A program made the translations under genes and the position numbers. Below the pieces are notes generated by a model. It saw only the letters and a program-made list of their open reading frames with translations. It searched no databases and had not been told where the DNA came from. A DNA stretch of 62,734 bases from Cochliopodium minus (lineage: Eukaryota > Discosea > Himatismenida > Cochliopodiidae), in contig JAMYWO010000221.1 of the NCBI GenBank assembly GCA_024220525.1, forward strand, positions 1-62,734, in the 5' to 3' direction. Below, piece after piece: positions 36,001-46,400 of the stretch (positions are counted from its first letter, which is position 1; the number at the start of each line of letters is the position of its first letter).

Positions 36001-36515
36001 CTAAATGTTTTGCATAGGGACATCAAGCCTGGTCAGTTTCTTTAAAAAAAATTTTTATCAATTTTATTTTTTTTGATTTTTAAATTTAATTTTTTTGATT
36101 TTTAAATTTTAATTTTTTTGATTTTTAAATTTTAATTTTGTTTTTAAAATTTAATTTCAAACCTTATTTTTTGTCGTTAGACAACATCATGTTCACCGAA
36201 AAGAAAGTCAACGAAGAAACCAAATTTGAGTTTGTTTTAATAGATTTTGGGGCCTCCCATATCATAAACAGTGATCATAAAAGGGTCCAACTGAGCCCTG
36301 ACAGGTACAAGCCCCAAGAACAAAACACAAACTTGGAGAACTTTCACACTGATGTTTATTCTTTAGGAAAAACTTTTTTGGAGGTTGCTGTTGTCTCTAA
36401 AATAATTTTGGGCAAAAATGTCAACGGTTTGATATCTGATATGATTGATGTTTCTTTTGACAATAGGCCCTCTGTAAAATCTTGCCTAGAGTTTTTGGAC
36501 GAAAGTTTTATTTGA
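33037..36515 (+). CDS. Roco protein kinase, COR and kinase part (split gene)
   Basis: C-terminal part of a Roco (LRRK-like) protein. The first exon opens in phase 1 after an acceptor and has no start codon. The COR dimerisation domain runs to about 35020 (SSLIYFDEGVLKDI, SDPTWQMNIINAFMNYG). Next comes a Cys-rich insert, CNMCGCSILFYPDLKFCPIC, which looks like a small zinc site between COR and kinase. The kinase follows: glycine-loop region VISQRGFGKISKG, VAIKE lysine, VMEWCGGKNL, VLHRDIKPDNIMF, LIDFGASH, and TDVYSLGKTFLEV. HRD and DFG are intact, so it should be active; the APE segment is altered (SPDRYKP). The stop is TGA at 36515. The N-terminal domains and Roc GTPase lie at 43465-49198. Introns are T-rich and carry heptamer arrays near 35046 and 35140. 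Confidence 0.85.
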
Positions 36516-36613
36516 TAAAACATTGTTTAAAATAAAAAGTTAAAAAGAAAAACAAAAAATATTTTAAAATAATAAAATCTTTTTTTTTTAATTATTAAAT
36601 TTTTTTTTAAATT

Positions 36614-37447
36614 TAATTATAATCATCAATATCAATGATTAAAGCTTTTTCCATCTCTTCATCTTTCCATGACTTGTCCTTTAAATTGGAAAGATCAATT
36701 CCCTCTGTCATATTTTTTATTTTTTGGATGAATCTTTTGGCATAACTCTCAGGTCTTTGAACTGAAACACCTCTCTTTTTTGAAAATAAAAAAAAAATTC
36801 AACAAAAAAAAAAAAATAAAAATTTTACACTATCTTTTCTGAAGATGTTGACTTTACAACACCTTTCAAGTTTCTTTTTGACATCGTAGAGCTGTAAAAT
36901 GTCGATTATTTGAACAAAATAAATAACGTTCTCGTTAATGGAAGGAAGACCATTGTGATATCTTTTAAAGAAAGGAATCTAAAAACGAAAAAATGTCAAT
37001 AAAAAATTTAAAAAAATAAAAAAACAATTTTGTTATTAACAAAAAAAAATACCTCTTCGTTTTTTTTGGGAACAAATTCTTTAGATTCTCCTTCTTCGAA
37101 AATTTCCAACTCATTGGTGGAGTTCAAGTCACCAAATTTCCCAGACATGCCGCTAAAAGAGCTGGAAGAGGATATCCTTTCATTGTTGTGGATGCCAATG
37201 AGAAGGGAATAATCCTTTAAAAAAATTTAATAATTTTAAAAAAAAATAAAAAAAAAATAAAAAAAATTATTTAAGAAAATGAAAATAAAAAAGAAAAAAT
37301 AAAAAAAAATAACTAAAATTCCACAATCCCTTAAAAATTCTGCATCGATCTTTATCTGGTTGTTAAAGAGATCCAAATCTTTGGAGGAGAGATCTATCTT
37401 TCCGTGGTGTTTCACAAAGTCCACGTCCAAGCCCAAATCCTTTTGGC
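36614..37447 (-). CDS. GPCR-PIP kinase (RpkA-like), C-terminal half of kinase (split gene)
   Basis: C-terminal half of a phosphatidylinositol phosphate kinase with no start codon. The first exon opens after an acceptor needing one base from the previous exon: QKDLGLDVDFV, then SKDLDLFNNQIKIDAEFLRD. The next exon begins with the family hallmark DYSLLIGIH. It is followed by a Ser/Glu-rich insert, GLPSINENVIYFVQIIDILQ, LYDVKKKLERCCK, and VSVQRPESYAKRFIQKI at the end. The usual Met before DYSLL is Leu. The missing first half (DLKGS, ATP site and seven-TM receptor) is at 11300-15449. Joining the two restores GGC (Gly) at the splice and gives an uninterrupted kinase domain. The 3' end converges on the Roco gene 98 bp away. 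Confidence 0.87.
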
Positions 37448-37461
37448 CTAAAAATGTTATT

Positions 37462-37540
37462 AAAATAAAAAATAAAAAATAAAAAATAAAAAATAAAAAA
37501 TAAAAAATAAAAAATAAAAAATAAAAAATAAAAAATAAAA
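37462..37540. repeat. (AAAAAAT)n heptamer array at a suspected hidden junction
   Basis: Heptamer array between the PIP-kinase 3' part (-) and the PAK-type kinase 3' part (+). Both genes are headless and both heads point into this array. No N marks it, so the false join, if it is one, is inside a contig. Matching arrays are at 11058-11106 and 62676-62734. Confidence 0.85.
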
Positions 37541-37927
37541 ATAAAAATAAAAATAAAAAAAAAAAAATCAAAATACAAAATAAAAATACAAAAATAAAAA
37601 TAAGTAAAATTAAGTAATAAAATAACAATAAAATAACAATAAAATAAAATAAATAAAATAAAAAATAAATACATATTCATTAACAAAATTGAGAACTGTT
37701 TTATTGTTGAAAAAAATAAAACAACAATAAAATAAAATAATATAATAAATGAATCAAATCCAGGAATAAAATAAAATAAATAAAATAAATAAATAATTTT
37801 ATCAATAATAATTTCCAATATATAAATAAAAACTATTTTCAATTTACAAATTAAATTATATTGAAAATAAAAAAAAAACAATTAAATTAAATCAAACAAA
37901 TTAATTAAATATTAATAAAAAAAAAAG

Positions 37928-38765
37928 AGTACATGCCAGGAGGAAATCTCACATCTAGGTTGGACCCCGAAAATGGGATGGAAGAGTCTCAAATCTCCTT
38001 CATTCTCAAAGAAACAACAAAAGCTGTATCATACATTCATCAACTCAACAGAATACACAGGTCACATTATTTTATTTTTTAAAATATTTTTTTTATTTTT
38101 CTTTTTTTTTTTTTTTTAAATTTTTTTTAATTTTTTTAGAGATATCAAAAGTGACAACATTTTGTTTTCTCGCGACGGCCAAGTCAAACTGGCCGACTTT
38201 GGGTTTTGCACAGAGCTCTCCACTCAAAATCAAAGGACAACTTCGATTGTGGGAACGTGAGAAAAATTTTTCATTTAATTTTTTTTCATTTTTTTTAATT
38301 TTACTTTTATTTTATATTTTTACTTTTTATAATTCCAAACTTTTTATTTTATTAGTCCTTATTGGATGGCTCCTGAAATTTTAGAAAGAAGGGCTTACGG
38401 AAAGCCTGTGGACGTTTGGGCAATTGGTGTCGTCGCCATTGAATGTGCTGATGGATTTCCTCCAAATTGGGGTGTCGATTTGAATAAAATTGGTTTTTTT
38501 TTTTTAATATTTTTTTTCAACTTTTTTTTGATATTTTTATAATATCCTTATTAATTTTTACTTTTTATAATCATTTATTTTTTATTTTTTATTCAAAGGA
38601 TCAAAAATACACAAAAAAATTCCCACTGTCAAAAACCCAACACTTTGGTCTCGAGACTTCAATGACTTCATCAGCTATTGTTTCAAAATTAATCCCGAAC
38701 AAAGGCCGTGTGCTGATGACTTGTTGAAACACGTTTTCATCACCAAGTTTGGCCAGAACAAATAG
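37928..38765 (+). CDS. PAK/STE20-type kinase, C-terminal half (split gene)
   Basis: Second half of a Ser/Thr kinase domain. It opens after an acceptor in phase 1 with YMPGGNL and continues [17 protein letters not shown], then [28 protein letters not shown] and [15 protein letters not shown]. After that come [18 protein letters not shown] and the C-lobe end [21 protein letters not shown] and APE are all intact, and GTPYWMAPE is typical of the STE20/PAK group. There is no start codon, N-lobe or glycine loop here; these are at 59219-62612. The donor base G plus the AG at this exon's start makes GAG, giving [12 protein letters not shown] across the join, which is exactly the hinge region of a PAK-type kinase. 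Confidence 0.88.
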
Positions 38766-38931
38766 TTATGAAAAATGGATTTTTTTTAAAAAAAAAAAAT
38801 AATAAAAAATAAAATTTTCTTGTTTGATTAATAATGATTAATAAAATAATATTTATTAAATAATTAAATAATTTATTAAATAATTAAATAATTTTTATAC
38901 ATTTATTTTTTCAAAGAAATATCAGTTTTAT

Positions 38932-39895
38932 TCAAAAATTAAATATATCTTTGAAGTTCTTTTCTTCAAAAACTCCTGTATTTTTGATTCTCAATTTTTG
39001 AGAATCATAGACTCGGAGTGTGATACTGCCCAGTTTGGATTTGTTGAAAAGAATGGGTGATTCCATTATAACTGTTACGTTTGGTTGATTACACGCGAAA
39101 TATCCATAGAGCATTCCTTCAAATATTGGGATATCGACCAGAGTGAATTGGTATTCTATTGTTGTGGAGTTTGGTTCTTGATAAAAAAAGCTTACCATCC
39201 CTTTTTTTAAAGAGTAGCTGCCTTTAACAAAAAAAGATGAATATTTATTATTTTTTGACAAAAACATTAGGACCTCTATGAACCATTATGAACAATTTAC
39301 ACCCTTTTTTATAACGTTTTGCGAGTACAACTTTCCCTTTTCCACTGTTGCAAGCATAAACATTCGAATCAGAGAAATAATATCCGTATCTGAAAAGATC
39401 TGATCCAAAATCAGATTTACAATTCAAATCTGTTTCAGAAGTACAAACGCCCAATGGGAAATCAATGTGTTCTTCTGCAATTACTGAGAATGGATATAAA
39501 TAATTTTCTGTGAAAATGTTTTTCGTGATGCAAATATTGACAGTTGCTGTTTTGTTTAAAGTGATTATTTTATTGGGTTCATTTTCATCAAATTTGAAAT
39601 AGGATTTTTTCAATCTGCTTTGATCCCATCTTATTTTTAAATATATCAAATAATAGCTTTTCCATGTTCCGCATTCAACAGGCAGAATGAATTGTCCAAC
39701 ATAATTTTTTTGGACGAAAAGATTCCAAAATCGATCGTTATCTTTCAGGATGAAGAAAAAAGTTTTACATACCCTTGATATTGAAAATAATTCTTCAAAT
39801 TCCAGAAAGGATAAAACATTTATCCAACATTGTTTTTTGAAATTATCAAATGAATCAATGTCTATTTTTAGGATTTCTCTCAATTGCAAAGACAT
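38932..39895 (-). CDS. F-box protein with C-terminal domain of unknown type
   Basis: Two exons joined by a 54-nt intron near 39220-39280 (phase 1). I chose the ATG at 39895 because it follows an A run; an in-frame ATG lies about 35 codons upstream. The N-terminal motif (CWINVLSFLEFEELFSISRVCKTFFFIL..DRFWNLFVQKNY) has the spacing of an F-box, suggesting a substrate adaptor for an SCF ubiquitin ligase. The remaining 220 residues are beta-rich with several Cys and Trp and match nothing I recognise. The gene lies antisense just after the kinase half, 3' ends facing. Confidence 0.7.
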
Positions 39896-40021
39896 TTTTT
39901 TTTGCCAAGTGTTTTTTTTTATTATTATTAATAATAAAAATTGAAAATTTATTTTATAATAAGGACAACGTGGATTTGATAAAAAATAAAAATATTGCAA
40001 AAATTAAACTATCTCATTAAA

Positions 40022-40330
40022 TTAATTGACCTTCTTTCTATTTGCTGAGGCAATGATCATTATTTCATCTAAACAAATTAATATCAAAAAAAAAAAAAAT
40101 TTTAATAAAATGATATTCAATTTAAAATCACATTCAAATTTATTAATTAATTTCTTTATTTATGCAGATTGAAAGAAAATATAATTTCTAATAATACTCT
40201 GATTCCTTTTAATAAGTTCAAGTTTTTTACCCATTGAATATTCATCTGTGATTCTCGTCAATATTTCTTGCAAATGATGAATCAACACCCTTTTGAGGAA
40301 TATTACAGATCTATTAAAATGATGTGATTT
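40022..40330 (-). CDS. possible small two-exon gene upstream of AP beta
   Basis: The minus strand between the F-box and adaptin genes shows a coding-like stretch from about 40327 to 40198. It has the frame HHFNRSVIFLKRVLIHHL, then LTRITDEYSMGKKLELIKRNQ. A good donor at 40197 is followed by an acceptor before 40068 and a short exon (EIMIIASANRKKVN, stop at 40022). Total about 70 residues, helical and basic. No convincing ATG opens the first exon, so the start or a further exon is missing. I do not recognise the family. It could be chance coding potential. Confidence 0.35.
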
Positions 40331-40413
40331 GGGATGGCATTTATATTAAAAAGAACCAAATTTATTATATGAAAAATATAAAAAAAAAATTCTTTATTAA
40401 ATATTCAAAAGCA

Positions 40414-43384
40414 ATGAGCAAAAATAGTAGTTATTTTAAAGCAACTGAAAAAGGTATATAAATTTGTTCATATGAAATTATTATTTTATTAACCATAAAA
40501 TATAATAGGAGAAATACATGAATTGAAAGCTCAATTATCAAGTTTGAAAGAGAATATAAAGATAAATGCAGTTAAAAAGGTGATTGCAGCAATGACAGTC
40601 GGAAAAGATGTTTCTATGTTGTTTATGGATGTTGTAAAGGCAATTCATACTGAAAATCTTGAACTCAAAAAACTTGTTTATTTATATGTAATGAATTATG
40701 CAAAATCTCAACCAGATCTTGCTATATTAGCTGTAAATACATTCGTAAAGGTAACCATCATTTAAAAAATATTTTTTCCTTTCAAAAAATTATAAATATT
40801 ATAATATTCATAGGATGCAGAAAATAGAAATCCATTAATCAAAGCACTTGCAATCCGTTCAATGGGATGTATTAGAGTTGATAAAATAACTGAATATCTT
40901 TGTGGGCCACTTGCAAAATGTTTGAAAGATCCTGATCCTTATGTAAGAAAGACTGCAGCCATCTGTGTTGCTAAATTGGCAGACATTTCCTTTGAATTAG
41001 TAGAAGATAGAGGATTCATTGAAACTCTCAACACCATGTTGTCTGATTCTAATCCAATGGTAGTAGCAAATGCGGTAGCATCTCTCTCAGAAATATCTGA
41101 ATCTACTGATAAAGAAGTTTTTAAGATTACCCAATCAAATGTAAATCAACTTCTTGCTGCTATCAATGAATGCACAGAGTAAAAAAAAAAATTATTATCA
41201 AAAAGAGAAATAAACAAAATTATTAATTAATCATTCAAAATCTCACACTATTATTTTAAAGATGGGGTCAAGTTTTTATCCTTAATGCACTTGCTGATTA
41301 TATCCCAGAAGATGCAAAAGCAGCAGAAAATATTTGTGAACGTGTTGTATCTAGATTGAATCATGCTAACTCTGCTGTTGTATTTGGTGCTGTTAAAGTT
41401 ATTATGTCATTTTTAGATCACATCAATTCTTCAGTTGTTGTTAAAAATCTATGCTCCAAAATTGCTCCATCTCTCAGTAAAAATAAATTTTTTTTTCAAT
41501 TTTCGATTTAACCAATTTTCTTTCTTTTAGTCACATTGGTTTCTCGTAGACCTGAAATCCAATATGTTGCTCTCAGAAATATTAATTTGATAGTTCAGAA
41601 GAGACCAGAAATTTTGAGAGAATATATCAGAGTATTTTTTTGTAAGTATAATGATCCTATTTATGTCAAAATGGAGAAATTGGATATCATGATAATGTTG
41701 GCTATCGAAGATAATGTACACCAAGTATTATTGGAGCTCAAAGAATATGCTTCTGAAGTAGATGTAGAATTCATTAGAAAGGCAGTGAGAGCTATAGGAA
41801 GATGTGCTATCAAATTGGAATCTCAAGCTGAAAGTTGCGTCAATGTATTGCTTGATTTGATTAAGACTAAGGTTAATTATGTTGTGCAAGAAGCTGTTAT
41901 CGTCATTAAGGACATCTTTAGGAAATATCCAAAACAATATGAAACCATCATTGGTGAAATTTGCGAGAATTTAGATACTCTTGATGAACCTGAAGCAAAA
42001 TCTGCTATGATCTGGATTATCGGAGAATATGCAGAAAGAATTGACAATGCAGATGAATTGCTCGATCAATTCCTTGATACCTTTGAAGATGAGACCCCTC
42101 AAGTTCAATTGTCTTTGTTGACCGCAATTGTTAAATTGTTCCTCAAAAAACCAAAGGATACACAGGAGATGGTTCAAAAAGTATTGAATTATGCAACCCA
42201 AGAAACCGATAATCCTGATCTTAGAGATAGAGGATTCATCTACTGGAGATTGCTCGCAACTGATCCTGCAGCAGCAAAATCTGTTGTCCTTTCAGACAAA
42301 CCTCTCATCAGTGATGATTCTACCATGTTGGAGCCTGCACTTTTGAACGAATTGATCCACCACATCTCCACCCTTGCCAGTGTTTACCACAAACCTCCTT
42401 CTTCCTTTGTCAGCAAATTGAAGGGATTGAGAAAGAAAACATTCATCAGACCCAATGATGATGATGAGGATGATGAAGAAACACCTAAGACCGGAGTCCC
42501 ACAACAAACTGGTGGTACTTTGATTGATTTGGGTGGATTGGGAGAATCTTTGCCAAGCACAAATACTCCACAAAATCAAAGTAAAAAAAAAAAAATTTTT
42601 TATTTTCGTTTAATAATTTTTTATATAAGCAAACGATCTTTCCTTCTTGCAATCTTCTCCACAAATCAGCCAAGTTGTTACTGTCAACTCTCCTGAACGT
42701 GTTGTGTTGCAACCACAACAAGGAAAAGGATTGGAAATCAAATCTTCATGGACCAGAAAGGAGGGAGTGATCTATCTTACCTTCAACTTTTCCAATCAAT
42801 CTCAAAGCCAAGCAGGAACCTTTGCCATCCAATTCAACAAAAACTCCACTGGTATAGCTCCACCTGATAATGCTCTCGCATCTGTTCCTGTCCTCCTTCC
42901 CGGAATTTCTCATTCTGTTACTTTCCCTGTCCAACCAGGTGTCCAATCTCTTATCAACAGTGATATCCCTTTCACCAATAACTTGCAAATGGCCATCAAG
43001 AGTGGAAATGATATCTTCTACTTTCAAGACAGCATTCCTTTCTTTGTTTTGCTTGGTGAAGATGGACAACTCTTGAAAGGTGAATATCTTCAAACTTGGG
43101 GTAATATCCCTGATAAGAATGAAAGATCAAAGGATATTGTCATTCACACCAACTCTGAGCTCATCAAACAAAAACTTTCTTTTGCCAACATTTTTTTCAT
43201 CGCACAAAGAAAACTTGATAATTCTGACGTTCTTTATTTCTCTGCTAAATCTATCACTGGGCAAGTTATTCTTCTTGAAATCACTTTTGAATTGGGTGCT
43301 CCTCTCCGCATTTGCACAAAGACAGATTCTATTGAATTATCTCCTGCTTTCGAGGATTCTGTTGAATTATTGTTGAAATTGTGA
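40414..43384 (+). CDS. AP-1/AP-2 beta-adaptin
   Basis: Large beta subunit of a clathrin adaptor complex (trans-Golgi/endosome or plasma membrane). About six exons; the ATG at 40414 gives [20 protein letters not shown]. The trunk is the typical adaptin alpha-solenoid: [73 protein letters not shown] with its neighbours, and [20 protein letters not shown] hinge with clathrin-box-like potential follows ([13 protein letters not shown]). The beta-appendage starts about 42690 and ends at the TGA at 43384. The appendage is present, so it is AP-1/2 beta rather than AP-3. One beta shared by AP-1 and AP-2 is known in Dictyostelium; whether that holds here is not visible. Confidence 0.93.
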
Positions 43385-43464
43385 TCGATTTAAATAAATA
43401 TTTAAATAAAAAAAAGAAAGACTATTTTGTGACCTTCATTTTTTAATTCCTTAAAATTCAACAA

Positions 43465-46400
43465 ATGAATTCCCCAATTGATCCAATTCAGGATCAAAAT
43501 CACCTTGAATTTAATCTGGTATTATTCAAAGAATTATAATTTTATTCCTTCAAAATAAATCCCTCCAATCTAGAAAAATTGTTTCAAATCTCTTCTATTC
43601 AGCTTATCATTCAAGATTGAATACACATTCCTCCCCAAGGATGCTTTCCAAATATTTATTGATCAATATGAAATTGGATCTGAAGATGCGATGACATTAT
43701 TTCAAAGAATGATTGATAAAGATTGGATAAATTCCACCTCAATCGACGATAAAAAATTCAAGGAAACCACACTCCACAAAATAGTAAGAATTCATAAAGA
43801 ATCAAAATTTATACACAAAAAAAAAAGGATGATTCAACAAATCAATAATAAATATATAAAAGAATTTAAAAATGATTGGGAATTATATTTATAATTAAAA
43901 TTAAAAAGGACCATTATTTAATTATTTTAATTTTATTATTCATTTTAGAGTCAAAGAGTATTGAATTTAAATGAATTTAAGTGTATTCTCAAGTATAACG
44001 GAAAAACGTTCGCAGAAACATTTGAGAAAATGAAAATAAACTTCAACAACAGCAAGTTAGAAGAACAAATGTTGGGAATATCGGGAAAAGAGATAGTGGA
44101 TTGGATAGAAAAGGAATATAATATTCCAAGAAATGAATCGAAAATAATAGCTCAAAAAATGTTTTACGAGTAAAAAAAAAAGAAATATATTATAATTTTG
44201 TTCAAAGATTTATATTTCTTTAATAACTTTTTCTGTTTTTTTTTTTTAATGTTCAAAAAATTTTCAATAAAAATTTATATTTTCTAAAAATATTTTTTTA
44301 AAAAGTTTAAAATTTTTTTGAATTAATAAACAAAATTTTAATCTCTGATTTGAATTAGAAAATATTTCAACCACGTAAAATATCAGGACTTTAAGGATGA
44401 CGAAAGAGAATTTTACAATTTGGCCACCAACAACTACCAAATCAACGAGAACAAGTTGAACATCCACCAAGAAAACCAAGCGATAAAACATGCCATAAAC
44501 AACGATACAAAGGAAAACGTTTTCGTTTATTTCATCGAACAAAAAGATTCCAAAAAATGGTTAACAAAGTATTCATTGTGGAAAAACATTTATCACCCTA
44601 ATTCCGTTGGGATCCATCATCATTTCAAGTTGGACAATCACTATTTGTTTGTGGAGGACCGAATCTTCAAATCTTTCTTGGATTTGCTGTCGGACTTCTC
44701 GAAGGGGAAGACTCACATGAAGGTGAAGAATGAGAGCAAGGAGGCGGATAACATTTTTCGAGCCAAGCCCACTTTCAATTACACTGAGGACTACATCAAA
44801 GAGATTGGTAAATTAGAAAAAAGAATTCTAAAAAAAAAATCTTACAAAAAATTGACAAAAAAGTCAAAAAAAATATAAAAAATGTAAAATTTTTTATTTT
44901 TTATTGTAGCAAGATCTGTGTTTGCTTACCTGGACTTTTTACACACTACACACAATGCTGTATACGGGACGATGAATTTGAACAATTTCGCGGTAATAGA
45001 AGGAGACAGAGTGCTTCTGAGAAACAGCTCAGGAATGTCGAGGTAAGCAAAATTTCAAAAACAATCAAAAATTTTTATAAATTTTCATTTCTATAATGTT
45101 TTTATTCTTTATTTTTTTAATTTTTTTTTTTATTGTTTATTTTTATTTTTGAGATTTGTATTATTTTAATTTTATTTAAATAATATTATTTTTTTTAATA
45201 TTTTTTAAAAATTAGGTCCAAGCTCTCCACCCTCCTAGTTTACAGTGCTCCAGAGGTATTAGAAGGCAAGTATTACGCTAGATCCGACATATGGAACGTG
45301 GGCGTCCTGCTTTATCTCCTCGTTTTCGGAGCTTTCCCCTTTTCTTTGCAGTCTGAAGAGGCTTTGAGGAACGACATTCTAAAGAAGGAAGTTTCTTTTC
45401 CCTACAGATCTGAGGGCCTTGTGTCTGAAGAAGTAAAAAAGTTTATCGGAAGATTGCTCGAAAAGAATCACAACGAGAGACCTAGCGCTTCTGAGTGTTT
45501 GAATGATGCTTGGTTCTCTTCCTCGAAGAGCAATCTTAATGTTGGTAATAAAATTTCAAGATATAATAATAAAAAAAATCTTAATTATTTACGTTCAAAA
45601 ATTTTTAAAAAATCTACTTTAAAAACAAAATATAATTTAGGTAAAACTATATAAACGTAAATAAAATTTTTCATTGATTTATAAAAATATATAAATTATA
45701 TTTTTAAATCAATGAAAATATTAAATTAAAAAGATTGATTTTTTTATCTTTAATTCTTCATTTTGTTTTGTTTTATAAAAGATGATGACAAAAATATCAC
45801 AAACCCCAACGAATACCTCACCAAATTTATTAACAACAAAACTCATTCCAAAAGGCTGAAAAATTTGGACGGAAACGTTCTCAAAGACAAACAAGTTGCC
45901 GTGGAGGAAAATAAAGGCAGTGGAGACTCTGTTGTTCGTGATATTGATTACAACAATTATTATGGTTTTTTGATCAGTGACAATAACAAAAAAGTTGAAA
46001 TTAACGAAAAAATCGAAATAAACGAAAAAATCGAAATTAACGAAAAAATAGAAAGCAGTGAAAAAACTACAAACGACAATAACAATAATAACAAAAGTAA
46101 CAATGGTGATAAAAATAGTTTTGATTGGTTTTATACCCTCCCTTTCAAAATTTATCGTATCTTTTTGTCTATGAACAAATTGAAGTATAACCGCTACATC
46201 GATTCCAACTACTCCATTTTCTATCACCTGGATTCTGGGAATCTCCGCTATAATGTCTTCACCCTCCTTGTAGGCTGCCAACCCACTTTCTTTCAGTTCA
46301 AAAAGTCTAAAAACAGAGAACTTTTCAAAAAGACTTTGTCTGGCAACAAAAAGTTGATCACCTTTTATTCTCCTCTCAAAAAAGTAATCTTTCATTTCAG

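Noticed and set aside
43465-45654. An ordinary active kinase gene at 44400-45650
   Set aside because: The HRD and DFG positions are replaced (YGTMNLNN, RNSSG) and the glycine loop is not visible; only the C-lobe APE region is normal.
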